From contig JADCRB010000119.1 of NCBI GenBank assembly GCA_021464245.1, positions 332,553 to 396,552 on the forward strand: DNA of 64,000 nt, in the 5' to 3' direction. Below the pieces are notes generated by a model. It made no database searches. It worked only from the letters and a program-made list of their open reading frames with translations, and was not told the origin of the DNA. The stretch is from Carallia brachiata (lineage: Eukaryota; Streptophyta; Magnoliopsida; Malpighiales; Rhizophoraceae). The position numbers were made by a program, and so were the translations under genes. This document shows, piece after piece, positions 13,186 to 24,496 of this stretch. Every line of letters begins with the position of its first letter. Within the stretch, counting starts at the first letter, position 1.

Positions 13186-13367
13186 GTACATGTAATAGGT
13201 GATATGTCCACACCATGGTTTCGCACTAGCTGAGTTGTACACAAGAGTCAGGACCATTTGATTCTTTTCAGACTATTGCTTTTGTTGAAACCTCATTTTT
13301 CTGAGTTTGTGCTTCTTACTCTGTGTAGTGACATCTCTCTTTTTTTTTCGATTTGCCTGGAATATAT

Positions 13368-15339
13368 ATGCTGAAGAAAACTTTGGCCAGGTTCAACCAG
13401 GCAATGGGATTACAAAGATCATCTTCGAACAAGCAGAAGGTGCAGCCTGGTGGAGATCGCCCAACGAATGCGAGAATATCTAATCGATGCCATCTTCTGA
13501 TCAGCAGGGAACTTGCCTCCAGAGATGCAAACTACAATTCATGGCTGGTATATTTATATATATATAAACTAGCTGTTGCCTGTATAACATGTCTTTGAAT
13601 GTTCCGTACAGTACCATTCCAGCAAATCATTCTTCAAGCACATGTACTTAATTTCAAGCACATTTTCCGCGAGCAAAAAGATCATTGATATAGGAATTAA
13701 CGGATATTTTCTAACTTCATGCATATGCCACCATGAAATTATTACAGGTAGAACACCCATCTGCTTTGGGCTCGTTTGATCAGATGATGAAGGCAGCAAA
13801 GGGGAAAAAGATCATCTTGTTTTTAGACTACGATGGTACTCTCTCGCCAATTGTAGACGATCCCAGTTGTGCCTTCATGTCTGACGAGGCAAGCATATAT
13901 ATTATTATATATAATATAATATAGCAGAGAAGCTAACTGAATAAATTACATACCCTTTAGTGCTAGAAAATCGTTTAGTAATATTCAAGTTCTTTATAGA
14001 TGCGTGCAGCAGTGCGAGAAGTTGCAAAATATTTTCCAACAGCAATAATTAGTGGAAGGAGCAGAGACAAGGCTAGTGCTGCGTTTTGATTTCTCCTTAT
14101 TTTTGGGTCGTTGTTTGCTAAGTTGATTATTTTTTAACTCTTTATTTTTTTTTTCTCTCTTTTAATTCAGGTGAAAGAATTTGTACAGCTTAGTAATGTA
14201 TACTACGCAGGGAGCCATGGTATGGACATCAAGGCACCGACCAGGCCAGTTAAGTCAGTGGATGGCAAGTATCACATCTTAGCCCACGATAAGGAGGTGC
14301 ACTTCATTATGACGTTTATCTTTATGAGAAATTTCATGAGCTATTAAAATAGGATAAATTGAAAACCAAAAAAAAAAAAAAAAAAAACCAACTCTTGTAA
14401 ATGTTAATTGTAATGCAAGATCTAGAATTAAGATTACGAGGGCACTACTGATCTCTGCGAGAAGATTAAGCATATAAGATAACATGTACCTCTAACCATT
14501 GTCATGCTTAATCCATATTGGCAGGAGAATGAAGTTGTCTTTCAACCAGCAAAGAATTTTTTGCCTGCAATTCAAAAGGTAAACTTTAACTCTTAGTTTT
14601 TTTCACTCGTTGGAGCAATTACGTTTATGTGGCATTCTCTGTATTGCCATGTAATGACAATCTACATGTGTGTGCGTAGATTAAGGAAGCATTGGAAGAG
14701 CAAACCTCAAGATCCAAGGCGCTAGGATAGAGGACAATAGATTTTGCATCTCCGTACATTTTCGACAAGTCAGACCGGAGGTAAATAGTCTGACCTCTCT
14801 TTGATTTTTTTACAACAACACATCTATCGAGTTTGGTCTAAGGTACAATTGCATTAATTCCTTCTTAACTAAAAATTCTTAAATAAAATTAAGGTCACAC
14901 CATGTACTTTCACACAAATGCACAATATCTATTTAGATTTTGGCTTCCCTTTTGATTAGAGCATTATTAAATTTATGTTGAACATATCAAAAGAATTTGT
15001 TTATTATTATTGTATCTTATTCACGAAAGAAAAAGGAAACTGTAACTTAAGTGAGAAACTAACAATTTTTCATTGGTTGTCGTTAATCAGGATCACAAAA
15101 TATTGGAAGAAAATGTGAAATCTGTACTTCAACATTACCCAGATTTTCACATAAGTTGGGGTAAAAAGGTAAGGTTTACGGATGTGTAGAACTTTTCAAG
15201 TTTTGGATGAGTTTTGTCCTTCTTTGAATTATAATCTAATTTAATTTTTCATAAAATTTGTACCATGTCAGTTTCTTAGTAGACATGACACAGTTTTATA
15301 AATAGGATGGATGAGGTTTTATTGTAGAACATTTCGTCC

Positions 15340-15371
<32 letters not shown>

Positions 15372-16140
15372 CATCCCTAATGTCTGCTCTTGTAAACGTT
15401 GTGAAGGTAATGGAAATACGGCCATCAATAGAATGGGACAAAGGCCACGCCCTTGAATATTTCCTCGATGCACTTGGATTGAGCAACTCAAGCGATGTTC
15501 TCCCAGTTTACATTGGAGATGATCGGACCGATGAAGACGCTTTCAAGGTATCATTTGAACTAGATCATGGGCCACTGTTAGGTTAGGTGATTGGTTGGGC
15601 TAAATGGGTTTTGCTGGGGCCGATCTGATCTAGCCCAATCCTTAGTAAATTAAAACATGGACTTGTATGTGTCAAATTCTTTCAAACCCAGCCCATCCAC
15701 TGACCCAGATGTTCATATTGGTTGACTAACTCTTTGTTATTGGACCATGTAGACAACATAACAGAGCCCGATGGACACAAAATGCTTCAAGTTTCATTCC
15801 TTCATTTACTAACCCACTCCACCAGACCAAAAAAATTGGAGATTGGGCCCTCAAAATCATTACCCATTATACTAATTTTTTGTGTTAAATTTCAACGCCC
15901 ATTTGATTAGCAATGAAGCTTATAGAAATATAAATATGTGAACTGTGGCTCTGGCAGGTAATGCGCAGGAGGGGACAAGGGTATGCAATCATCGTGACAT
16001 CCAAACCAAAGGAAACCATGGCTCAATACTCCCTCTATGAACCGTCAGAGGTATTGGCGTTCTTGTTACGTATAGCAAGATGGAGGAAGTCCTTTGCTTC
16101 AAGCAGATCACAGTCTCAAATCTGGGGCATAGGTGATTAA
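13368..16140 (+). CDS. Trehalose-6-phosphate phosphatase, with a one-base frameshift
   Basis: HAD-family enzyme that removes phosphate from trehalose-6-phosphate, a plant sugar signal. Exons: 13368-13547, 13748-13888, 14000-14071, 14171-14296, 14525-14578, 14680-14780, 15091-15168, 15407-15547, 15958-16140; about 358 residues if the frame were intact. Motifs in order: [10 protein letters not shown] (nucleophile D87, acid/base D89), SGRSRDK (125-131), [45 protein letters not shown]. Exon 6 (14680-14780) is 101 bases where 102 are needed: after TSRSK the frame meets TAG at 14728-14730, while the family sequence [14 protein letters not shown] continues in the next frame. Two introns start with GC (13889, 14072). 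The N-terminus lacks the usual NxWxDAM motif, replaced by [12 protein letters not shown]. Either a young pseudogene or an uncorrected sequencing indel; all other exons are clean. Confidence 0.85.
15336..15371 (+). repeat. TA microsatellite in TPP intron
   Basis: About 14 consecutive TA units a short distance before the exon beginning at 15407. Likely length-polymorphic. Confidence 0.85.
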
Positions 16141-17489
16141 AAAAAAAAAAAAACCGACTTTTCAATTATACCATAGTTCTTCTGTTGTTGCTTGTTACAC
16201 AACAACACAAGGGTACTTTTGCAATTGCAATGTTACATTAGTTGTACTTTTAGACCATTTCTCCTTCTCATTTTTAGTTTCAAAAGTCACCGTTTTATGG
16301 ATGTTTTTGGTAACAATAAAATAAGCGCATGAAAAGAACTGAAGGTGAAATGGAAGTAGAAAAAAATGAAAGGGAAAGATACATAGCAACGGCAAAAGAG
16401 AGATGTAGAAATGATTATTTTTCTCTATAATTAGACATTTTTTTATGTAATAAAAAATAAAATTATTTATTTATTTTTTATTTTAAAAATAAAATATTTA
16501 ATAACAAAAAAATAATTAATTATAATACCTCAATTATACTGCCTTTAGTCTTTAGACTAAAAAATGAACGGAAGAAGAAGCAAAACAGGTTCACGTACGC
16601 CACGTCATCCACTCGCTTGGAAAGGAGCGACACCCAATTTTCCTCATCGAGATACGATTTGCAGATTCTGCTGATATATACTGTAACGGTCGTAAGGGTC
16701 TCATTATACTCTCATAATATTTTTTATTCAATTTTTTGCCAATAATTTTTAATTTTTGTAATTATATTAATATTGTTATAATAAAAAATAAGATGTAATA
16801 TTTTTTTATAATAAAAAATATCACTATAACTATAAAAAATCAAAGACCATTATATCCTAATAAAAAATCAAACAAAAAACCATTAATTTTTCCCATAATG
16901 TAATGTAGTAATATAAAGACAATTACTCATTCCTTCGTTTCTTGTTCTTTTTCAAGATTATCAAAATTGAATTGGTTATCGAATCTAAAAATTCAACAGT
17001 TTAACTGGTTCAACCAATATAACAGGATTTAAACTGAAAAAATTGGTATTTAATATTAAGTATATAAAATAATTTAACATTATATACTTTGTATAAAAAA
17101 TATTAATAGATAAAATATCATAATATAAAAATATAAATTTTATACATATTATAATATTTTATTTGAGAAATTTAATTACATGTAATTTATAATATATGAT
17201 AAAATTAACAAAAAAAGAAAGAAATGTAATATATTATTAAACATATATGCTTGTGTGTTTTATTTTATAGAAAAAAGAACGTCTGCCTACTATGACGATT
17301 TTTTTAATGTTAAGTATTATTGTTAAAATACTTATAACGTAAAAAATAAATAAATTAAGATTGTATATTTATTATTCAATAACAAAACGAATTTTAAAAG
17401 TATGATATTAATAATAAAATAAAAGAACTTGGAAAAGAAAAAAAGGGATAGGGAATTAGCTGACAGGCAGTAGGAAAATGTTTATGAGT
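16141..17489. other. AT-rich spacer with a possible foldback element
   Basis: Follows the TPP gene. Between about 16700 and 16905 two arms containing AATTTTTAATTTTTGTAA and GTCTTTGATTTTTTATAG, each followed by a TTATAATAAAAAAT-type block, are roughly inverted copies, which suggests another degenerate MITE. No gene seen. Confidence 0.4.
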
Positions 17490-17690
17490 ATATGATTTTT
17501 TTCTATTGTCTCTACACATAATTTTTTTTGTGCAATCATACGTGTATTTTGTGCAACCACAATAATAAAAAGTGATACAAAAAGTATTACTATTTTTTTG
17601 TTGCACATTTTTTTGTTTATAATTGCATAAAAAATGTTCACAATTGCACAAAAAAAATACGTATAAACGTAATAAAAAAAATATCATATG
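17490..17690. mobile_element. MITE with about 75-bp inverted arms, family B
   Basis: Left arm begins ATATGATTTTTTTCTATTG and contains TTTTTTTTGTGCAATCATAC and TTTTGTGCAACCACAATAA. The reverse complement of the right arm reads ATATGATATTTTTTTTATTA, then TTTTTTTTGTGCAATTGTGA and TTTTTATGCAATTATAA. The arms nearly meet, so RNA from here would form one long hairpin. Related in design to family A but with a different end sequence. Confidence 0.6.
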
Positions 17691-17739
17691 TCTATGTAAT
17701 ATAACTGATTGAATATATCAATTATCCCCAGTATATAAA

Positions 17740-17880
17740 GCAAATGATTGGATTAGCAGTTTGCGCGTTGCCTGTTGAAATAAGCGACGTGAGTTCGAGT
17801 TAGAGTTTGTGGAAAGTATTTTGAAGGAATTTTTTGAGAAGTCTAAAGGGTCATATGACGCTTTGTTGATTTGTCATGCC
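17740..17880 (+). mobile_element. Possible tRNA-derived SINE
   Basis: A box A-like TTAGCAGTTTGCGCG at 17752-17766 is followed about 38 bases later by a box B-like GAGTTCGAGTTAG. The spacing and CCTGTTGAAATAAGCGAC between them fit a tRNA-related SINE head. The downstream body has no clear end or tail, and no second copy was recognised. Confidence 0.35.
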
Positions 17881-20116
17881 TTCTGCGTAAACTTAACTAA
17901 ATAAGAAAAATTGTGACTAATTCACTAGTTTATAGTTGAACTAGTCTGATTCACTGATTTCTTACCAGTTTTAAAATCTTCCAATTTAAGTGTTCAAACC
18001 AAACTGAACATTAGATCGATCGTCAATTTAATCATTCGGGGTCCAGTCTGATTTTAAAAACATTGTTCTTTCCATGCCCAGCCCTTGCCTTCGCCCTTTC
18101 TCTAGCTGTTATCATCCTACCAAACAAGGCCACGACTTCCACCAACGCCGTCGTCACGTTTCTTTTTTGTTCTCTAACAAGTTTCGTTTGTTTTCCTGCC
18201 TATCCAAATAAATCCGGATTTCTCGCAGTTTCTTGCAAATTTCATCACGACAATGCAAATTCAAATTCCGAGTCAATCTGCCGCTGCGAGGGTTATGTTA
18301 AGATTCGAATTGGAAGGCTAGCTTTTGGATTCTCCGAACCCCCAATGGCTAGCTTTTGGATGTGGATCTCCTAAGGTTCATATCAGATCAATTCGAATCT
18401 TGAAGATTCTAAAGAAAGATTCAAGATTCGATGATCTTGACAGAGAAGCCGGTTCAGTTTCGGCGGCGTCTAGGAATGAGAATTGATGAGTTGGCGGCGA
18501 GAGTTCGGATTGAGAGAAGGCTTTGGGGAAGTGAGGAATGAGGATGCGGTGGGATGTGCGAGCAAGTGTAAGAATTTGAATTTTGACAGAGAAAGAATGG
18601 ATGAATAGAAAGGTAGCCGTGCTGGTTTTTCCTCTTAGGGCGGCTGTGGGCTAGCGCGCGAGGAAAGTAATGGGGTGGTTTTTGACTTCCTGTTGGTTTA
18701 GTTGGTCGCCGTTTTCCATTGAACCGTCTTACAACTCCTGAAAATGCTGCCAAGCAGGGCGCTTTCTTGACCGAGCTTCAATAAATCACAGGTCCAAACA
18801 CTTCATTCTCGATTTTCCCTAAGCGAATTATATTTTTCACGAATTCACCAAACCAAAAGGAGTTTTTGTTCAGTTAGTTTCTTCAAATTTTTGCCAATCA
18901 CAGTTAGTTAATTAGTTGATTGTCTTCATCTTCTCTTTGTAATCCTGCCTCTGTGATTAATTAGGAGTTTTGAATACGGACGGGATGCAGCAGACCGTAG
19001 AGGAGTAATCGAATATTACAGCAATTTTTTTCACTTTTTTTCACTTTAAACATTTGAGGATGCTAAAAATTGTGATGATGCAAAACAAGAGCTTGAGAAA
19101 GTGGTGTCATACCTAAAAAAACCCAGCAAAATTGACTCGCCTCAGAAGGAAGCTGCCTAAGGTTTGCTTACTTGGCGTGGTAAGCAAATGGCTTTTGGCG
19201 ATAAGTTGAGAAGCCATGGTAAGCTATATTTTGTGATCCAGATTCCCCCGAGTATAGGCTTACCATTATGCTTAGCCCAGATATGTAGTCGATTGAATAC
19301 AAGTAGACTACAGTTTATGATATCCAAATATACTCTGTGATGCGTAAATATAATTAAAGAAGGCCGCATTCTGCCGAATTGAAAGGTACATTGACATCTG
19401 GGCATGGTGTCTAAAGCTCACAATTCTTATGATGTAACTTACAATTTCTAAACTTCGGATCCGGTCATTCAGATATGAGATAACTGGAAGAGAGCGCAAA
19501 ATTTTCGAATTCGTAGGCAAGAAGGATCCAAATTATAAAATATCATGTCCGAACTTCCCAGCGGTTGTAAGCCACAGCGGAAACCTTTATCTATGGATGC
19601 ACATTATTGACTATGGACCCCCCATTAATTGAAACCTACGAATTATGATGTTGACACTGTGCTGCCATATGGCAATGGTGCCCCCTGTATCTTAAAATGG
19701 CTAATAAGAAAGTCCATCGCAGGCAGAAACTGCGGGCAACTAGGCAAGAGCCAAGACAACAGAAACAAACTCCTAGCCGAGCATACGGATATAAAATCAC
19801 AGGCAGTATACCGCCAGCAGGGCAAAAACCCCAATTAACATAGAAAAGTCTCTTATCCTTTTCCGTCTCATTCAAGAGCAACAAACCTTTATGACAGTGT
19901 ATTTGTTCAGCTGCTGAAGATGGAAAACATACAGCATGTATATTTTAGAGGGAACTTAGAACATAACAATAACAAGGAAAAAATGTGCCAGAATGTTTGG
20001 AAAATGGGAGTGGTATCGCCAGTCCGTCTCCAGAACTCCAATACACAAAAGCCCTAGAAGCTTCACCCTACGCAATCACAGCCTCCGCCATATCTCCACA
20101 GCCCTGTCCTGTACTT
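17881..20116. other. Spacer between TPP and the PYL gene
   Basis: The part from about 18060 to 18770 is less AT-rich and holds overlapping frames on both strands (for example 18063-18374 plus and 18454-18753 minus) with no family similarity; it could be the remnant of a first exon. The part from 19150 to 19640 is unique-looking and non-repetitive, also without recognisable protein. The last few hundred bases before 20117 probably include the PYL 3'UTR. Confidence 0.5.
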
Positions 20117-21491
20117 TCAGACACTATCAATTGGTTCAGTCCGATCCTGCACTGCAAGCCGCTCTGACACATCCGCAAGCGATTTGAGATTGCACTTGAT
20201 CAATGCTTCAATAAAGTAGCGAGTCTCATCCCTCGTATTCCCATCGGGCACATCCACCACAAACGACTCAATCACCAGAGTTCCCGGTCTTCCATCAATA
20301 CTCTCTGGATGAAGGGAAATGATTGAAGAATAATTCTGGAGAATTAAGAACCAGTAGGACTGGATGTTGTTAATTTCATATAAGAAGTGGAGAGCTCATA
20401 CATAGATGGCCAACAAAAGCAACTGAATGCTTGACATCACTCAATTGCAAAGTCAACAGTACACCCGCGCGTTTTTTTGGATCGACAATATCAAATAACT
20501 TAAGATCAATTTAAGTTCTAAAGCTTGATTTTCAAGGCATTCTCCAACGAATTTCCAATCGATAAACAACAACTTTCTAAGAGAACTCAAGCCATGCAAT
20601 TAGATGGACAACTCTAACTAACAGTTTAAAAACCATTCCAAGATAGATTTTGTTAGCGATAATTGTTTTTACATTCTTTGTTACAATTATTCATACTTAG
20701 TATGCGTTGATTGACTATCAAAAAAATTGAAAGTAAAATATATTACAAACTTTTGTCATTAAAAAGTACTGATACATTGATTTCTAATTAGTGATCATAA
20801 AAGATAAGGGAAAAAAGTGACCACTCCTAACAAACTTCGTTCCGAGATTAAGGATGATGAAGCAAAGAAAATAAAAGGAGTTTCAGCGCTGAAAACGAAG
20901 GAGGGTGAGGGGGGGGGGGGCGGGAACTACCTCAAGTCTGTGATCACCGCCAATAATACGGATGCTGAGGATATGCTCATCATCGTTGAGAAGTTCTAAT
21001 CTTTCAGTACTAGTGGTAGCAGGAAGCCCCGACTTAACATCAACTTTTCTGAGACAACCAATTTCAAGATTTCCCTCAGCAATACATCTGCTGACAAAAG
21101 GCTTGTACTTCTGCGGTTGATCAAATCTCCTCACCAAAGACCAAACCTATCAGAGGAGGCATTGCAAGAGCAAGACACATACATACTCAGCGACGGTTAT
21201 TAAGCAAAACATTAGAAAGAGATCAAAGAACAGTTTTTCCTTTTCCTTTTAATTTTTTAAAATTTTTTTGGTCCATGGAAAATGTCAACCGCCAAAAATC
21301 TAAATTCGCAAAAAAAATCCACGGATGCGGAGAGAGAGAGAAAGAGAGAGAGAGATTTATACGAGAGGAACAGGAGCTTTGATGTGCCTAACGAGAACAG
21401 AGCAACACTGATGATCGGCGGGATCATGCCTGTGATGCCTCCTGATGTACTCTCCCTCGCATCCATTGGCGAGTACTTCTGTCCTATTCAT
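20117..21491 (-). CDS. PYL8: PYR/PYL/RCAR abscisic acid receptor, PYL8/PYL9 type
   Basis: Soluble START-like ABA receptor; with hormone bound it inhibits clade A PP2Cs and so releases SnRK2 kinases. Three exons (minus strand): 21363-21491, 20931-21146, 20117-20335, all GT-AG, giving 187 residues, the usual length of PYL9. The start is fixed by an in-frame TAG three codons upstream. Visible hallmarks: ABA-contacting K58 in YKPF, gate SGLPA 82-86, STER with E91, latch HRL 112-114, SIISLHPE, ESFVVDVP, and the C-terminal helix ALIKCNLKSLADVSERLAVQD. The P after YK is that of the monomeric PYL8/9 group. A Glu (E115) follows the latch where relatives usually have Lys. The same AT-rich repeat lies in intron 2 and in the promoter. 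Symbol chosen by similarity plus likely synteny with At5g53160; PYL9 is the alternative. Confidence 0.93.
20640..20815 (+). repeat. AT-rich dispersed repeat in PYL intron 2
   Basis: Shares the series GAAAGTaAAaTATATTAcAAA, TCATTAAAAA, TACTGATAcaTTgATTT and AGTGATCATAAAAG with 21935-22095 (same orientation, roughly three quarters alike by eye). It lies wholly inside the intron between PYL exons 2 and 3. Confidence 0.5.
21331..21354 (+). repeat. GA microsatellite in PYL intron 1
   Basis: Interrupted GA repeat lying just after the PYL exon 1 donor (CU-rich on the gene strand). Confidence 0.8.
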
Positions 21492-21934
21492 TCTCGCTTT
21501 CTATTCCGCCGGAATCGCACCTCCAAGCAGCGGTCGATTAGAAGTCTTCGAAGCAGGAATTTTGTTTGGCCGGTTGTTGATCAATTAATAAGAGTGAGTT
21601 TAGTGTGGGCGAGTCACCGCCACAGAAGGCAAGGGACCACCGCCACAGAAGTAGCCTCGACCCTATCCACCGTCTCATCTCCCCGGGGGGGCATTTAAAT
21701 AAGCCAATTCAACCAATCTCCCCACCCCAAACCCAAAAAATCTCATTCCTTTAACAATTAATCAAATATTAATCTCCACCAATTAGTGCTTCTGCCCTCT
21801 AATTGGTCTCAGAAAGACAAAAGAAAACCAAAAACAGACATCTGGTCTCAATTAATTTTCTTCCGAATCGCAGCATAAATAGGCGTACATTGGGATCAGC
21901 GTCCAAAAAGCTTCGACTTTTGTAAAAATTTCGT

Positions 21935-22095
21935 TTGCGGTAATTATTTTTATTTTTGTTTACCGTCATTTACACATAAATACCAGAAATATGAAAGTCA
22001 ATTATATTATAAATTTTTTATTAAAAATTATTGATATGTTAATTTTTATTTAATAATTATGAAAAAAAAAATGACTATTTGTAGTAAATTTCTTT
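21935..22095 (+). repeat. AT-rich dispersed repeat upstream of PYL
   Basis: Second copy of the repeat at 20640-20815, about 450 bases upstream of the PYL start codon. The gene start is thus bracketed by two copies of the same element. Confidence 0.5.
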
Positions 22096-23984
22096 TTTTA
22101 ATTTTCTTTTGAATCGAAACATTTCCGGAAGTTGGATATTCTGAGGTGCCCTTAATAATCAATTATATTTCCTTTCATTACTTTGTAAATTTGCTATTAA
22201 CAACAAAGGAGAATATTTTTATCGGTCATAAAACTTTGTCATGTTGAAGAATTATTTAACTTAGAAGTTTAAGTTGTTAAGCAAGTGAAAAATAGGTTAT
22301 ATATTAAAATTTAATACTAATTATAACATCAAATTTTGGGCAACTATATGTATAAATGCATTCTAACAATCAAGTGAAAAAAAAAATGCCAAGCTAATTA
22401 GGAGTTTAGGACATGGTTTGAAATTTTAAATTTAATATCAATGGGGGTCATTCAAATAAGTGAAATAACCATTTGGTCTCCATCTATAACTACTTAGCCA
22501 GCTTACACTGGCTCAAATGGCGTCGTTCAATACTAATTGTTAGGTTTTTAGTTATTACAAACAATTGTTGGTTTAAATAATAAGAAGTTAATTTTTTTTT
22601 AAATAACTTCTCAATTTCAAATTTTAAAAATAAAAAAATAACATTGAGAAAAATATTCGAAAGAAATATAATAATTACTTGAATTAGAATAATCGAAATT
22701 CGATACAGATACTGAATACTAAAATCTTACATAAAAAAAAATTATTAATTTATTTGCCAATTGAATCGTGCCTCTAAGGCCGTCTAGTTCGAAAATCGAA
22801 CGAAACAAGAAAGGGACAAATGTTATTGGCTCATCTTGGCTACTAATGTGATGGGTGAGATTTACTAAGATCACCTGCTTTGTCGTACTATATTATACCT
22901 ATTATTATATTAATTCATAAATTAACAATAGCTTATTTTTCGCACAATTCCGGAATCTTCCCTATTAATTAATGTCCGCATAAGAAGTTTGTTGATTACT
23001 AGATTGGGGACCCACAGTTTGGAAGATGAGGACAGAAATCCAGAAAATGAAAGGAATCCAGCGTTCACGCTCTCGCATAAGATAAGCAGTTAATAGATTT
23101 ATTCAAAATAATATAGTTATGATATTATTTTAAATTTTATATGAAAAAATAATATATAAAATACAAAATAATGTTAATATAATATTATTCTAATTAAATT
23201 TAATTAATATTTCGTTCATATAAAAAACTGGATAGAATTTGCATCTCTCTCCTTTTCATTCCTTCTAACAAAATAATCCTCCTAATTGCGGATTTTTTTT
23301 TTCTGTTTTTCTCTTGTTTGAAGTGCTTATATGAAGGAGAAGCATTCCTTTACAAAATGAAGCAAATTTATTTCCCTCCTGGAAATATCGCATCAACAAA
23401 GCTTCAAAGAAATCTATCCAACATGGAATGGCCTCGAAGGGTAACCTTAGCTATATATGAATTTTCAAAAATTCAATTTTAAACGGTTATAACTTAAAAT
23501 GCAACACTGTATATGTCACTAATCAAAGACCAACGTACGACTCGTAAATGAGGTTTTCATGGGCTGAGGCTATCTTAGCTCTGCCTGTAAAAATAAAGAA
23601 AAATAAAAGCCTAGGTTGCTTTTTTTTATTTAAATTTTTTACAATGAAGTAACAAAATTATTATTACAAAAAAAAAATATATAAAAAAAATTTAGAGTTG
23701 GAATTCAATTTCCCCTCTTTAAAAAAAGTACTCACTGACTGACCCACCATTGGACATCGGGCCCGACTGGAGTCACGTATTTTGTTTTCTATTGTCGGCG
23801 AAAACCACAGGTGCGGAACGCGTAAATTCTGGGTCCTCTATTGCATGTATTGTTCGTCTTTTTTGGTTGATCGTTGCTTTAATGCAAATATAAACCTTAT
23901 ATAGCACCATCAGTATGGAAAAAAAAAAAAAACCCAGTTATATACAGATAAAATCTTACGTGTATGTATACATGATACATAATA
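22096..23984. other. AT-rich spacer
   Basis: No gene or well-bounded element. Several poly-A and poly-T runs. The 23740-23880 part is less AT-rich but has no recognisable content. Confidence 0.5.
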
Positions 23985-24496
23985 AACTATGGGAATATAC
24001 AATTTTTAAATTCTAAATTTTTGTAATTTTTTATATGTAAGTTTTAAATTTTTTTAAAATTTCATTTGAGTTCTAAATTTTTTAATTTCTTACCAAATTA
24101 GTCTATCTGTTAACAAAAAATGATCAATTTATTAAAAAAATAAATTTGACCTTACAAAAATTATTTAAAAAAAGATTAAATACACTAATTAAAAACTTTT
24201 CTATCAAAAATATGCACTTTATATATTTAATTCATGTTTTCATTAATTAAAAAAATATTTTATGTGCATATTTATTGATGAAAAAATATTTAATTCATTT
24301 ATTTGAATTTTTTTAATAATTTTTATTAATTTAAATTTATTAATTAATGGATTAACTACTTTTTGTAAATAAAAAGATTAGTTTGATAAAAAATCGAAAA
24401 GATTTAGAATTCAAATGAAATATTAAAAAAATTTTAAATTTATATAAAAAATATACAAAAATTTAAGAACAAAAAATTATATATCTCATAAATTAT
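23985..24496. mobile_element. Foldback element with about 120-bp inverted arms
   Basis: The left arm (23985-24115) and the reverse complement of the right arm (24365-24496) run parallel over their whole length: AATTTTTAAATTCTAAATTT against AATTTTTTGTTCTTAAATTT, then TTTTGTAATTTTTTATATG against TTTTGTATATTTTTTATATA, TTTTAAATTTTTTTAAAATT against TTTAAAATTTTTTTAATATT, and TTTCATTTGAGTTCTAAAT against TTTCATTTGAATTCTAAAT. The loop is about 250 bases of AT-rich DNA with no ORF. The arm length fits a Mutator-like or foldback MITE; the target duplication is unclear. Confidence 0.7.

Noticed and set aside
18454..18753. Minus-strand frame rich in Arg, Pro and Ser
   Set aside because: No recognisable domain or splice partner; kept only as a note on a less AT-rich stretch.
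844..21491. PP2C and PYL as a receptor/co-receptor gene pair
   Set aside because: The PP2C resembles PP2C76, not clade A, so it is not expected to be the ABA co-receptor; proximity is probably ancestral synteny.
21282..21698. 138-codon plus-strand frame
   Set aside because: Antisense to PYL exon 1 and its flank; the minus strand encodes clear receptor sequence there and the plus frame has no family similarity.
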